22,581 nt of DNA from an uncultured Lachnospiraceae bacterium (GTDB lineage Bacteria; Bacillota; Clostridia; Lachnospirales; Lachnospiraceae). The position numbers and the translations under genes are program-made. Position 1 is the stretch's first letter. Each line of letters starts with the position of its first letter. Of this stretch, positions 1-7,364 are shown piece by piece. The stretch is taken from the NCBI GenBank assembly GCA_910585995.1, contig CAJUGG010000064.1, forward strand, positions 1 through 22,581. Direction: 5' to 3'. Below the pieces are notes generated by a model. It saw only the letters and a program-made list of their open reading frames with translations, did no database searches and was not told where the DNA came from.

Positions 1-231
1 TTCTGACGGATGCGGAACTATCATACAGCATCTGTCAGAAAAATACCCGGAAGGATTTCAGGACACAAAGTGACCGGAAATTCTTCCAGACAAAGGGATA
101 TTTTTCTGACGGATGCGGAACTATCATACAGCATCTGTCAGAAAAATACCCGGAAGGATTTCAGGACACAAAGTGACCGGAAATTCTTCCAGACAAAGGG
201 ATATTTTTCTGACGGATGCGGAACTATCATA
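1..231 (+). repeat. Tandem array of 103-bp hairpin repeats (family H1) ending at the hemerythrin ribosome site
   Basis: Two complete units (26-128 and 129-231) read as identical, and positions 1-25 are the end of a further unit that begins outside the window. Each unit folds on itself. Positions 28-45 pair with 99-116 (17 of 18 Watson-Crick plus one G-T), 46-48 with 95-97, 49-59 with 77-87 (one G-T), and CAC 64-66 with GTG 70-72. The linker between hairpins is GCGGAACTATCATACAGC. In the last unit the linker runs straight into AGGAGG (231-236), the ribosome site of the next gene. The same linker and apical region recur in the array before purL, so I treat both as one family. The function is unknown; a structured 5' leader is the simplest reading. 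Confidence 0.9.
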
Positions 232-245
232 GGAGGAACCAGAAC

Positions 246-668
246 ATGTATGCAGAATTTGACGAGAGTTTGGTAACGGGGAATGAGTTAATTGACGGAC
301 AGCACAAGGAGCTGATCGGGAAGATCAACAAGTTAGTGGACTGCTGTGAGCAAAACGGCGGAAAGTTAGAAGCGATCAAGATGTTAGATTATCTGTCGGA
401 TTATACCGAGTTTCACTTCGGCGCTGAGGAGAAGCTTCAGGAGGAGGCTTCTTATCCGGGACTTGAGGAGCACAAAAAGCAGCACGCTGCCTTTGTAAAA
501 GCAGTACAGGAACTGCACGAGATGTTAGAAGAAGAGGAAGGCCCGTCGGATGCCTTTGTGGAAGCCGTGAACAGAAATGTCATTGACTGGCTGTACAAGC
601 ATATCAAAGGTTTTGACTGCTCTGTAGCTTCTTATATCAATATGAACGGACATGCAGAGATGCTGTAA
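246..668 (+). CDS. Bacteriohemerythrin, single-domain, 140 aa
   Basis: A small soluble four-helix-bundle protein expected to bind O2 reversibly at a di-iron centre. All seven classical iron ligands are visible: H20 (in DGQHKEL), H57 and E61 (FHFGAEE), H76 and H80 (HKKQH), H119 and D124 (HIKGFD). The length matches single-domain bacterial hemerythrins. The start at 246 is chosen because AGGAGG at 231-236 sits 9 nt upstream and the protein then begins MYAEFDESL, as is usual in the family; an in-frame ATG at 216 lies inside the repeat and lacks a ribosome site. In anaerobic gut bacteria these proteins are thought to buffer or sense O2. No sensory domain is fused here. The gene is preceded by an H1 array and followed by a hairpin terminator, so it looks monocistronic. 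Confidence 0.93.
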   Translation: MYAEFDESLVTGNELIDGQHKELIGKINKLVDCCEQNGGKLEAIKMLDYLSDYTEFHFGAEEKLQEEASYPGLEEHKKQHAAFVKAVQELHEMLEEEEGPSDAFVEAVNRNVIDWLYKHIKGFDCSVASYINMNGHAEML

Positions 669-700
669 AAGATCTTTTTGGCACTTATATTTCACATATC

Positions 701-741
701 AAATGACCAGCCACATGAAAGTATGGCTGGTCATTTTATGT
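701..741 (+). terminator. Hairpin terminator after the hemerythrin gene
   Basis: A perfect 13-bp inverted repeat (AAATGACCAGCCA 701-713 against 724-736) with a 10-nt loop. The U-tract is short (ATTTTA), so termination strength is uncertain. It lies 32 bp after the hemerythrin stop. Confidence 0.65.
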
Positions 742-832
742 GTGGATCATAGGTTTGCTGGCGAAGCCGGCAATCTATTGTTACTTCGCAATCTTTGTGG
801 TTTGTCCTACCAATGGTGTGGCTTTGCTTCTG

Positions 833-949
833 CATGAACCGGAGAGTGCGTACACTTGATATATCCACACTCAGATTCAAAGTGGACAGAGAAATGCATC
901 CACCGAACATGCCACTCATAGATGTTACTCTGGAAGCAATCATATCAAG
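833..949 (-). pseudogene. Remnant of a BspA-type (DUF285) leucine-rich-repeat surface protein
   Basis: The minus strand encodes about 39 residues containing VTSMSGMFGGCISLSTLNLS followed by VDISSV. This matches the 20-25-residue repeat of BspA-like surface proteins (typically V-T-x-M-S-x-M-F-x-x-C-x-S-L-x-x-L-x-L-S). About one and a half repeats remain. A stop codon lies just upstream (950-952 on the minus strand), and the frame continues into unrelated sequence after RFM. There is no signal peptide, promoter or ribosome site. It is most likely a scrap of a large adhesin gene left by deletion. The match is by eye to the repeat pattern. Confidence 0.6.
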
Positions 950-960
950 TTATTTTTGAG

Positions 961-989
961 TTCACAATATAAGAAGGGAATGTTATAAT
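961..989 (+). promoter_or_regulatory. Sigma-A-type promoter of the first decayed toxin-antitoxin locus
   Basis: TTCACA (961-966), a 17-nt spacer and TATAAT (984-989), with TG at 981-982 giving an extended -10. AGGAGG at 1003-1008 precedes the ATG at 1015. The promoter looks intact although the genes behind it are broken. Confidence 0.75.
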
Positions 990-1014
990 ATATAAAAAGT
1001 ACAGGAGGTAATTT

Positions 1015-1248
1015 ATGACCGCAATTCGTTAAGAAGCAATAAAAATGTTGGAGAAAGTTCCTGAAGATAAATTAGGATACGTGATTCAGATTATGCAAGG
1101 TGTAAATGGATTATTAGGGATGCCTGAAGCGAATACAAGTAGAAATATTGATTTGGATCAATTTGTTATGCCTGCAACAAAACGAGGACAAGATGCAGAT
1201 GATTATATTAGGGAGATGCGGGATCATGACAGATTGCAACGGCTGTAA
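1015..1248 (+). pseudogene. Antitoxin gene with a nonsense codon at position 6
   Basis: A well-placed AGGAGG (1003-1008) precedes ATG 1015, which reads MTAIR then TAA (1030-1032). The same frame continues EAIKMLEKVPEDKLGYVIQI and on to a stop at 1246-1248, 77 codons in all. The small helical start and the later stretch QDADDYIREMRDHDRL resemble antitoxins that sit directly before PIN-domain toxins in Clostridia; this is my recognition, not a search result. An ATG at 1045 could allow reinitiation but has no ribosome site of its own. The toxin remnant follows immediately, so the pair is almost certainly inactive as a module. Confidence 0.65.
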
Positions 1249-1337
1249 TTAGCGGATGTGATATGTTTTTTACAAATGATAAACAATTAAGACAAGAGGA
1301 AGAACTCCCTTGTATAACGATGGATGATTTATACTGA
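1248..1337 (+). pseudogene. C-terminal remnant of a PIN-domain toxin
   Basis: In the frame beginning at 1248 the sequence reads SGCDMFFTNDKQLRQ and ends PCITMDDLY before TGA (1335-1337). This is the typical last strand-helix-strand of PIN-domain toxins (GCDxFxTNDxxL, with D as a late active-site acid). The N-terminal three quarters, including the first catalytic aspartate, are missing. The fragment abuts the antitoxin stop, so a deletion has joined the end of the antitoxin to the end of the toxin. Confidence 0.7.
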
Positions 1338-1371
1338 AGATGGAGCATAAATATACACAGGAGGTTAATAC

Positions 1372-2496
1372 ATGATGGAATGTGCGGAATATATGAAGTT
1401 ATTTTTAAGGGATCACCACCAGCTAAAAAAGAGCGACGCGAAGCTTTGTTATCAGTATAAATGTGTGCTGGGCGGTCCTGTGGAGTATCATAGAGAGGAT
1501 GACAAACTGCTGAGTCTGTACCAAGGGAAAAAACCAGTAAAAGTAGAGCTTCAGACAGAAAATTTGAATGAGGAGGAGATCAGGCGCATGAACCCTATTT
1601 GGAAAGCAGAGATTGAGAAAACTTTAACAGAACTGTCAGATCTGAGAGAGGAACTTCAGCCCGTGGCATTTGCGTCAGAGTTGTGGGAGACTTACCGAGG
1701 GGCCTATGGAAATGTGGTGGAAGATGTGGCCTTTTTATTTTGCAGGGAGGACTTGATCCCGGAGACGGAGAAGATCCGCCGGTTGGATTTTAAGAAAAAA
1801 GAAGATTATGAGATCATTTTTGACAACCTGTGCGAGAACCTGACCCACCAGTTGAGTCTGTATCCTGCCATGTATCTGGCGGTGCCGTATCTGGTGCTTT
1901 TGCTGGAGAAAAAGAGGCGGGACAAAGACGAACGCTGGGAACATAAGATCATCGGAGCGCTGGGAGATATCCTGACCACCGATATCCCGGCCTGCGGAGG
2001 CGGGGAGCAGAATGATCTGCCGGATGAGGTATGGGAGAGCTATCAAAAAAGTGTCGCAAGGCTTCAGGAGATGACGAAAGACTATTTACAGAGGAATCTG
2101 GAGCAGGCAGGAGGGGAAGAAGGGATCTATTTCTGTGCTGAAGTGCTGGCGATCCTGTCAGATCGGGAAGCAGCTTTTGAGATGCTCCTGGGCGGTTTTG
2201 AGCAGTGCCCGGTGGCATGTCCGGATTGTGATTATTATGACGAAGATATGGAAGCCGACGGACTTGCTGCAGAGGAATTATTAGAAGGAATCGAACCCGC
2301 CGAGGATGTGATCGGAAAGTGGGACAAAAAAGATTACACGAATACCTACGTATGGTTCAGTAATTTGATGCATATGGTTAATGAGAAAGAGGCCTGGAAA
2401 GTAAGATATTACTACGGAACCTACACCTGCCCGGAATGTGGCAGCAAAGGCATGCTGATCGAGTGGATGAAGCGAAGCAGAAGAGAGGAAGCGTAA
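1372..2496 (+). CDS. Unrecognised 374-aa helical protein with a C-terminal cysteine cluster
   Basis: I do not recognise this family with confidence. The protein appears soluble, with no signal peptide and no clear membrane helix. Its middle (about residues 145-260) is helical, with a stretch YPAMYLAVPYLVLLLEKK followed by GALGDIL, reminiscent of HEAT-like repeat proteins. Residues around 285-290 carry CPVACPDCDYYDED and the tail has CPECGSKG, together a possible zinc-binding pair. The start at 1372 is set by AGGAGG (1359-1364) 7 nt upstream; a second ATG follows at 1375. The gene sits alone between a decayed toxin-antitoxin locus and the purL promoter. No terminator is visible after it. Confidence 0.8.
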   Translation: MMECAEYMKLFLRDHHQLKKSDAKLCYQYKCVLGGPVEYHREDDKLLSLYQGKKPVKVELQTENLNEEEIRRMNPIWKAEIEKTLTELSDLREELQPVAFASELWETYRGAYGNVVEDVAFLFCREDLIPETEKIRRLDFKKKEDYEIIFDNLCENLTHQLSLYPAMYLAVPYLVLLLEKKRRDKDERWEHKIIGALGDILTTDIPACGGGEQNDLPDEVWESYQKSVARLQEMTKDYLQRNLEQAGGEEGIYFCAEVLAILSDREAAFEMLLGGFEQCPVACPDCDYYDEDMEADGLAAEELLEGIEPAEDVIGKWDKKDYTNTYVWFSNLMHMVNEKEAWKVRYYYGTYTCPECGSKGMLIEWMKRSRREEA

Positions 2497-2507
2497 GTGC
2501 GATATTC

Positions 2508-2536
2508 TTGCATTGGATTAAAGGCTGTGATATGAT
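2508..2536 (+). promoter_or_regulatory. Promoter of purL
   Basis: TTGCAT (2508-2513), a 17-nt spacer and TATGAT (2531-2536). Transcription would begin near 2543, about 10 bp before the first hairpin unit, so the whole H1 array would lie in the purL 5' leader. Confidence 0.65.
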
Positions 2537-2552
2537 AGCTACAAAATAAAAT

Positions 2553-2968
2553 AGCAACGGAGCGTACAGGCCCCAGAAGGGTTTTCAGACATGCAAGTGG
2601 CTGAAAATGCTTCTGTAGAAGGGAGCTTGGCAGCGGAGTTGCGGTACTTTCAAAACAGCAACGGAGCGGACAAGCCCCAGAAGGATTTTCAGACATGTAA
2701 ATGACTGAAAATGCTCCTAGAGCAGGGGGCTTGGTAGCGGAATTGCGGAACTTTCAAAACAGCAACGGAGCGGACAAGCCCCAGAAGGATTTGCAGACAT
2801 GTAAATGACTGAAAATGCTCCTAGAGCAGGGGGCTTGGTAGCGGAATTGCGGAACTTTCAAAACAGCAACGGAGCGGACAAGCCCCAGAAGGATTTGCAG
2901 ACACGCAAGTGGCTGAAAATCCTTCTGTAGAAGGGGGCTTGGTAGCGGAGTTGCGGTACTATCAATAG
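2553..2968 (+). repeat. Four tandem 104-bp hairpin repeats (family H1) in the purL leader
   Basis: Units start at 2553, 2657, 2761 and 2865, an exact 104-bp period with no spacers. Each unit is a long imperfect hairpin. GCAAC pairs with GTTGC near the base, AAGCCCC with GGGGCTT, and AGAAGGATTTTCAG with CTGAAAATCCTTCT (best in unit 4). The tip is CAC-GCAA-GTG in unit 4, CAT-GTAA-ATG in units 2 and 3, and CAT-GCAA-GTG in unit 1. Stem changes at the tip are compensated and the loop stays GNRA-like. Units 2 and 3 differ at about one base; units 1 and 4 are more diverged. The linker GCGGAACTTTCAAAACAGC matches that of the array at 1-231. The last unit merges into AGGAGG (2967-2972) of purL. Confidence 0.92.
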
Positions 2969-2979
2969 GAGGAATAGGC

Positions 2980-5900
2980 ATGGTAAGACGCGTCTTTGTG
3001 GAAAAGAAAGAGGCATTTGCTGTCAAGGCAAAGGAACTAAAAGAGGAGATTAAGAGTTATCTTGGGATAGAGACAGTAACAGGAGTGCGGGTACTGATCC
3101 GTTATGATGTGGAGAATATTTCGGATGAGACTTTTGAGAAGGCATGCAATACGGTGTTTAGCGAGCCGCCGGTAGATGTGCTGTACCTAGAGCAGTTTGA
3201 GGTGAAGGAACATGCGGCGGTATTTGGCGTGGAGTATCTTCCGGGACAGTTTGACCAGAGAGCAGATTCCGCGGTGCAGTGTGTGCAGTTTTTGGATGCT
3301 TCCGAGGAGCCGGTGATCCGTACAGCCACGATCTATGTGATTGAAGGTGTTGTGACGCCGCAGGAACTCTCGCAGATCAAAGCGTTCTGTATCAATCCGG
3401 TAGACTCCAGAGAGACCGATATGGTAAAGCCACAGACTCTTGTAACCATATTTGAGGAACCAGAGGATGTAAAGATCTTTGAAGGCTTTGCAAATATGCC
3501 GGAAAAAGAGCTAAGAGATCTCTACGATTCTCTGAATCTTGCCATGACCTTTAAAGACTTTCTGCATATCCAGAAATATTTTAAGGAAGAGGAAAAGAGA
3601 GATCCGTCCATGACGGAGATCCGCGTATTGGATACGTATTGGTCTGATCACTGCCGTCATACCACCTTTTCCACAGAACTTACCGATGTGACATTTGACG
3701 ACGGATATTATCGTGCCCCCATAGAACATACGTACCAACAGTATCTAAAAGACCATCAAGAGGTCCATAAGGGACGGGACGATAAATTTGTCTGCCTGAT
3801 GGATCTGGCTTTGATGGCTATGAGAAAGCTGAAAAAAGAAGGAAAATTGCAGGATCAGGAGGAATCCGACGAGATCAATGCCTGCTCCATCGTAGTGCCC
3901 GTTGAGATCGATGGGGAAGTGGAAGAGTGGCTGGTGAATTTTAAAAATGAGACTCATAACCATCCCACTGAGATCGAGCCTTTTGGCGGTGCGGCGACTT
4001 GCTTGGGCGGCGCCATCCGTGATCCGCTGTCGGGGCGTACGTATGTCTATCAGGCGATGCGTGTCACAGGTGCCGCAGATCCCACAGTGTCTGTGTCTGA
4101 GACCATGAAAGGAAAACTTCCGCAGAAAAAACTGGTGCGCGGTGCAGCGAGCGGTTATAGTTCTTACGGCAACCAGATTGGACTGGCCACCGGATATGTG
4201 AAGGAGATCTATCATCCGGACTATGTGGCGAAGAGGATGGAGATCGGCGCTGTGATGGGAGCAGCTCCCAGAAAAGATGTGATCCGGGAGACTTCAGATC
4301 CGGGCGATATCATCATCTTATTGGGCGGACGTACCGGACGTGATGGCTGCGGCGGTGCGACAGGTTCTTCCAAAGTGCATACCGAGGCATCCATTGAGAC
4401 CTGCGGCGCAGAGGTGCAAAAGGGAAATGCGCCCACGGAACGTAAGATCCAGAGGCTGTTCCGCCGGCCGGAAGTGACTCGTCTGATTAAAAAATGCAAT
4501 GATTTTGGAGCAGGCGGCGTATCGGTGGCGATCGGAGAGCTGGCAGACGGTCTGAAAGTGGACCTGGATAAAGTGCCGAAAAAATATGCCGGATTGGACG
4601 GAACTGAGATCGCCATCTCCGAATCCCAGGAGCGGATGGCCGTGGTGGTGGATGCCAAAGATGTGGATGCATTTATGGAATATGCCGCGCAGGAGAATCT
4701 TGAAGCCGTCTGTGTGGCTGAAGTGACAGAGGAAAAGAGACTGGTGCTTTGCTGGAGAGGCAAAGAGATCGTCAATATCTCCAGGGCATTTTTGGACACC
4801 AACGGCGCACACCAGGAGACTGCCGTGGCTGTGGATATGCCTTCCGAAGAGGAGCGGTATTTTACCAGAAAAGAAGTAGGAGATGTCAAAGAGGCATGGC
4901 TTGCGACATTAAGAGATCTGAACGTATGTTCGCAAAAGGGCTTGGTGGAGATGTTTGACGCCTCCATCGGTGCAGGCAGTGTGCTGATGCCTTATGGTGG
5001 AAAATACCAATTGACCGAGACACAGACTATGGTGGCGAAGCTTCCGGTATTGAAGGGGACTACGGACACGGTGACTATGATGAGTTATGGATTTGATCCG
5101 TATCTGTCGAGCTGGTCTCCGTATCACGGGGCGGTCTATGCCGTATTGGAATCCGTGGCAAAGATTGTGGCCTGCGGCGGTGACTACAGCAAGATCCGTT
5201 TTACGTTCCAGGAGTATTTCCGGAGGATGACAGAAGATCCGCATCGCTGGAGTCAGCCATTTGCGGCGCTTTTGGGAGCGTACAGCGCGCAGATGGGCTT
5301 TGGGCTGCCGTCGATTGGAGGAAAAGACAGTATGTCCGGCACCTTCAATGATATTGATGTGCCGCCGACATTGGTCTCTTTTGCGGTGGATATCGCAAGC
5401 TATCAGCATATCCTGACGCCGGAGCTGAAAAAGGCCGGCAATAAGCTGGTATTGTTAAAGATTGACAGAGATGCATATGATCTGCCTGACTATAAGCAGG
5501 CGATGGATCAGTATGGAAAATTTTTCCAGGATGTGAAGGCAGGAAAGGTGGTATCTGCCTATGCTCTGGGCGGCAAGGGAATCATTGCGGCCGTAAGTAA
5601 GATGGCATTTGGCAATAAGCTGGGTGTAAAATTAGAGCACAATCTGGACCCAAGAGATGCATTTGCACCGGGATTTGGATGTATTGTGGCGGAGATTCCC
5701 GATGGAAAAGTGGGCGAACTGTCCATCACCTATACCTTGATCGGAGAGGTGACGGAGAGCGGATTTTCCTATGGAAATGTGTGGATTGACACCGAGGAAG
5801 CGCTCTCGGCCTGGACGGGAACGTTGGAAAAAGTATTCCCGACGGTGGCAGTGAAGGATCAGGAGAAATTGGATACTCCTGTCTATCATACGGAGCAGAT

Positions 5901-6723
5901 CTATATCTGCAAGCATCAAGTGGCCAGACCAAAAGTATTTATCCCAGTATTTCCTGGGACAAACTGCGAGTACGACAGCAGCAGGGCATTTGAGCGTGCG
6001 GGTGCAGACGTAGTGACAAAGGTATTTAAAAATCTAAGTGAGAGCGATATTCAGGAGTCGGTGGATGCTTTTGAGAAAGCCATTGGACAGGCACAGATCA
6101 TCATGTTCCCTGGCGGGTTCTCAGCAGGAGATGAGCCGGATGGATCTGCGAAATTTTTTGCGACCGCTTTTCAGAATGAGAAGATCAAAGAGGCAGTCAA
6201 GAAGCTTCTGGACGAGAGAGACGGACTGGTGCTGGGGATCTGTAATGGATTTCAGGCGCTGGTGAAGCTGGGGCTTTTGCCGTATGGAGAGATCGTGGGG
6301 CAGAAAGCAGATTCACCGACGCTTACGTATAATACAATTAACAGACATATATCGAGGATGGTCTATACGAAGGTGGTGACGGATCAGTCTCCGTGGCTTG
6401 CAGGTGCGAAGCTCGGTGAGACATATGTGATTCCGGCTTCGCATGGAGAGGGCCGTTTTGTGGCGCCGAAGGAATGGATTGAGAGACTGTTCGCCAACGG
6501 ACAGGTGGCGACGCAGTATGTGGATCTGTCCGGGAATCCGACGATGGATGAAGAGTGGAATGTCAATGGATCGTATGCGGCGATCGAAGGGATCACAAGC
6601 CCGGATGGAAGGATCTTTGGGAAGATGGGTCACTCGGAGAGACGAGGGACGGCTGTGGCGATCAATATTTATGGGGAGCAGGATATGAAGTTGTTTGAAT
6701 CGGGGGTGGAGTATTTTAAATAG
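2980..6723 (+). CDS. purL: Phosphoribosylformylglycinamidine synthase, single-chain, 1247 aa
   Basis: Catalyses the fourth step of de novo purine synthesis: FGAR + glutamine + ATP to FGAM, in the cytoplasm. The large single-chain form carries the synthetase domains and a C-terminal PurQ-type glutaminase. Visible motifs are SDHCRHTTF near residue 221, the glycine-rich ATP-site segments KNETHNHPTEIEPFGGAAT and GGKDSMSGTF, and in the glutaminase FPGGFSAGDE, LGICNGFQ with the nucleophile C1088, SHGEGRF, and GHSERRG with H1218 and E1220. The triad is intact and the length fits the family. The start at 2980 is set by AGGAGG (2967-2972). Four H1 hairpins fill the leader, so expression may be controlled there. 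No terminator follows directly; a decayed toxin-antitoxin pair and a terminator at 7243 come next. Confidence 0.98.
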   Translation: MVRRVFVEKKEAFAVKAKELKEEIKSYLGIETVTGVRVLIRYDVENISDETFEKACNTVFSEPPVDVLYLEQFEVKEHAAVFGVEYLPGQFDQRADSAVQCVQFLDASEEPVIRTATIYVIEGVVTPQELSQIKAFCINPVDSRETDMVKPQTLVTIFEEPEDVKIFEGFANMPEKELRDLYDSLNLAMTFKDFLHIQKYFKEEEKRDPSMTEIRVLDTYWSDHCRHTTFSTELTDVTFDDGYYRAPIEHTYQQYLKDHQEVHKGRDDKFVCLMDLALMAMRKLKKEGKLQDQEESDEINACSIVVPVEIDGEVEEWLVNFKNETHNHPTEIEPFGGAATCLGGAIRDPLSGRTYVYQAMRVTGAADPTVSVSETMKGKLPQKKLVRGAASGYSSYGNQIGLATGYVKEIYHPDYVAKRMEIGAVMGAAPRKDVIRETSDPGDIIILLGGRTGRDGCGGATGSSKVHTEASIETCGAEVQKGNAPTERKIQRLFRRPEVTRLIKKCNDFGAGGVSVAIGELADGLKVDLDKVPKKYAGLDGTEIAISESQERMAVVVDAKDVDAFMEYAAQENLEAVCVAEVTEEKRLVLCWRGKEIVNISRAFLDTNGAHQETAVAVDMPSEEERYFTRKEVGDVKEAWLATLRDLNVCSQKGLVEMFDASIGAGSVLMPYGGKYQLTETQTMVAKLPVLKGTTDTVTMMSYGFDPYLSSWSPYHGAVYAVLESVAKIVACGGDYSKIRFTFQEYFRRMTEDPHRWSQPFAALLGAYSAQMGFGLPSIGGKDSMSGTFNDIDVPPTLVSFAVDIASYQHILTPELKKAGNKLVLLKIDRDAYDLPDYKQAMDQYGKFFQDVKAGKVVSAYALGGKGIIAAVSKMAFGNKLGVKLEHNLDPRDAFAPGFGCIVAEIPDGKVGELSITYTLIGEVTESGFSYGNVWIDTEEALSAWTGTLEKVFPTVAVKDQEKLDTPVYHTEQIYICKHQVARPKVFIPVFPGTNCEYDSSRAFERAGADVVTKVFKNLSESDIQESVDAFEKAIGQAQIIMFPGGFSAGDEPDGSAKFFATAFQNEKIKEAVKKLLDERDGLVLGICNGFQALVKLGLLPYGEIVGQKADSPTLTYNTINRHISRMVYTKVVTDQSPWLAGAKLGETYVIPASHGEGRFVAPKEWIERLFANGQVATQYVDLSGNPTMDEEWNVNGSYAAIEGITSPDGRIFGKMGHSERRGTAVAINIYGEQDMKLFESGVEYFK

Positions 6724-6744
6724 TGCAGGGAAAGGAGTAGTTTT

Positions 6745-6959
6745 ATGTCAGTTACAACAACAGAATTGAAAAAAATCTTGGCAAATACTTGCTGCTGTCT
6801 GCAACCGAGGATATTTTGATCACAAAAGATGGGAAAGTGATATCTAAACTGACCAATCCATATCAGGACAGGGTGGAAACCGCAAAATCCCTGTTTGGGA
6901 TTCTTCCCGTAGATGCGGATATGGATGAAGCAAAGCAGGAGAGGCTTGGTGCAAAATAA
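6745..6959 (+). pseudogene. Frameshifted antitoxin gene (Phd/YefM-like)
   Basis: AAAGGAG (6731-6737) precedes ATG 6745, reading MSVTTTELKK. In the next frame the protein continues LGKYLLLSATEDILITKDGK and ends ERLGAK-TAA (6957-6959). One missing A in the run of seven As at 6769-6775 explains the frameshift. The N-terminus and the ILITKDGKVISKL segment resemble Phd/YefM-type antitoxins. The toxin ATG (6960) starts immediately after this stop, the usual arrangement. The locus lies 22 bp after purL with no promoter seen, so it would be transcribed from purL. Confidence 0.72.
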
Positions 6960-7259
6960 ATGAAAATTCTGATTGATACAAATGTGATCATTGATGCATT
7001 GACATCCAGAGAACCATGGAAGGAGAGTGCACAAAAGATTTTTCTTATGACTGCAAATTAAGTCATAGATGCATATATCACAGCAAGTTCTGCTACTGAT
7101 ATTTATTATCTTGTAAGAAAATATCTGCACAGTACAGAAAAGGCAAAACAAGTGATGGGAAAATTATATTCCCTTATGGGGATACTGTCGGTGTCAAGAA
7201 ATGAATGTGTGGATGCTCTTGCATCCAAGATCAGTGATTATGAAAAAGGAATCTCCTAG
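6960..7259 (+). pseudogene. PIN-domain toxin with an internal stop and lost C-terminus
   Basis: Begins MKILIDTNVIIDALTSRE, the standard PIN-domain start with the first catalytic aspartate (D6). An in-frame TAA at 7059-7061 interrupts it after MTAN. The frame then resumes VIDAYITASSATDIYYLVRK and continues to TAG at 7257-7259. The total of 99 codons is shorter than the usual 130-140, and the terminal TNDxxF segment carrying the last active-site acid is absent. So the gene has both a nonsense mutation and a 3' truncation. PIN toxins are RNases; this copy should be inactive. Confidence 0.78.
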
Positions 7260-7279
7260 AGATGGGGGATTCCTTTTTT
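7243..7279 (+). terminator. Intrinsic terminator ending the purL transcript
   Basis: AAAAAGGAATCTCC (7243-7256) can pair with GGGGATTCCTTTTT-type sequence (7265-7278) around a short loop, followed by a run of six Ts (7274-7279). It lies at the end of the second decayed toxin-antitoxin locus and is the first good terminator after purL. Confidence 0.8.
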
Positions 7280-7280
7280 A

Positions 7281-7352
7281 TACTACTGTAGTAGTGTTGA
7301 CATTTTGTGGGGGATGTAGTATGATGAGAGTGCGAAAACTACTGGAGTAGTG
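7281..7352 (+). promoter_or_regulatory. BlaI/MecI-like operator pair flanking a promoter
   Basis: TTGACA (7297-7302), a 17-nt spacer and TATGAT (7320-7325) form a near-consensus promoter. A dyad ACTACTGTAGTAGT (7282-7295) lies just upstream of the -35, and a near-copy ACTACTGGAGTAGT (7338-7351) lies just downstream of the start site. Both resemble the TACTAC-nn-GTAGTA half-sites of BlaI/MecI repressors. The arrangement suits repression of the blaR1-like gene that follows. No blaI gene is present in the window. Confidence 0.75.
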
Positions 7353-7364
7353 TAAAGGTGGCGG

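Noticed and set aside
2553..2968. Possible CRISPR array from regular repeats
   Set aside because: The 104-bp units are contiguous with no unique spacers, each is a long hairpin, and no cas genes are near.
4221..4967. Long minus-strand ORFs within purL
   Set aside because: They are shadows of a clear, full-length PurL reading frame with intact motifs.
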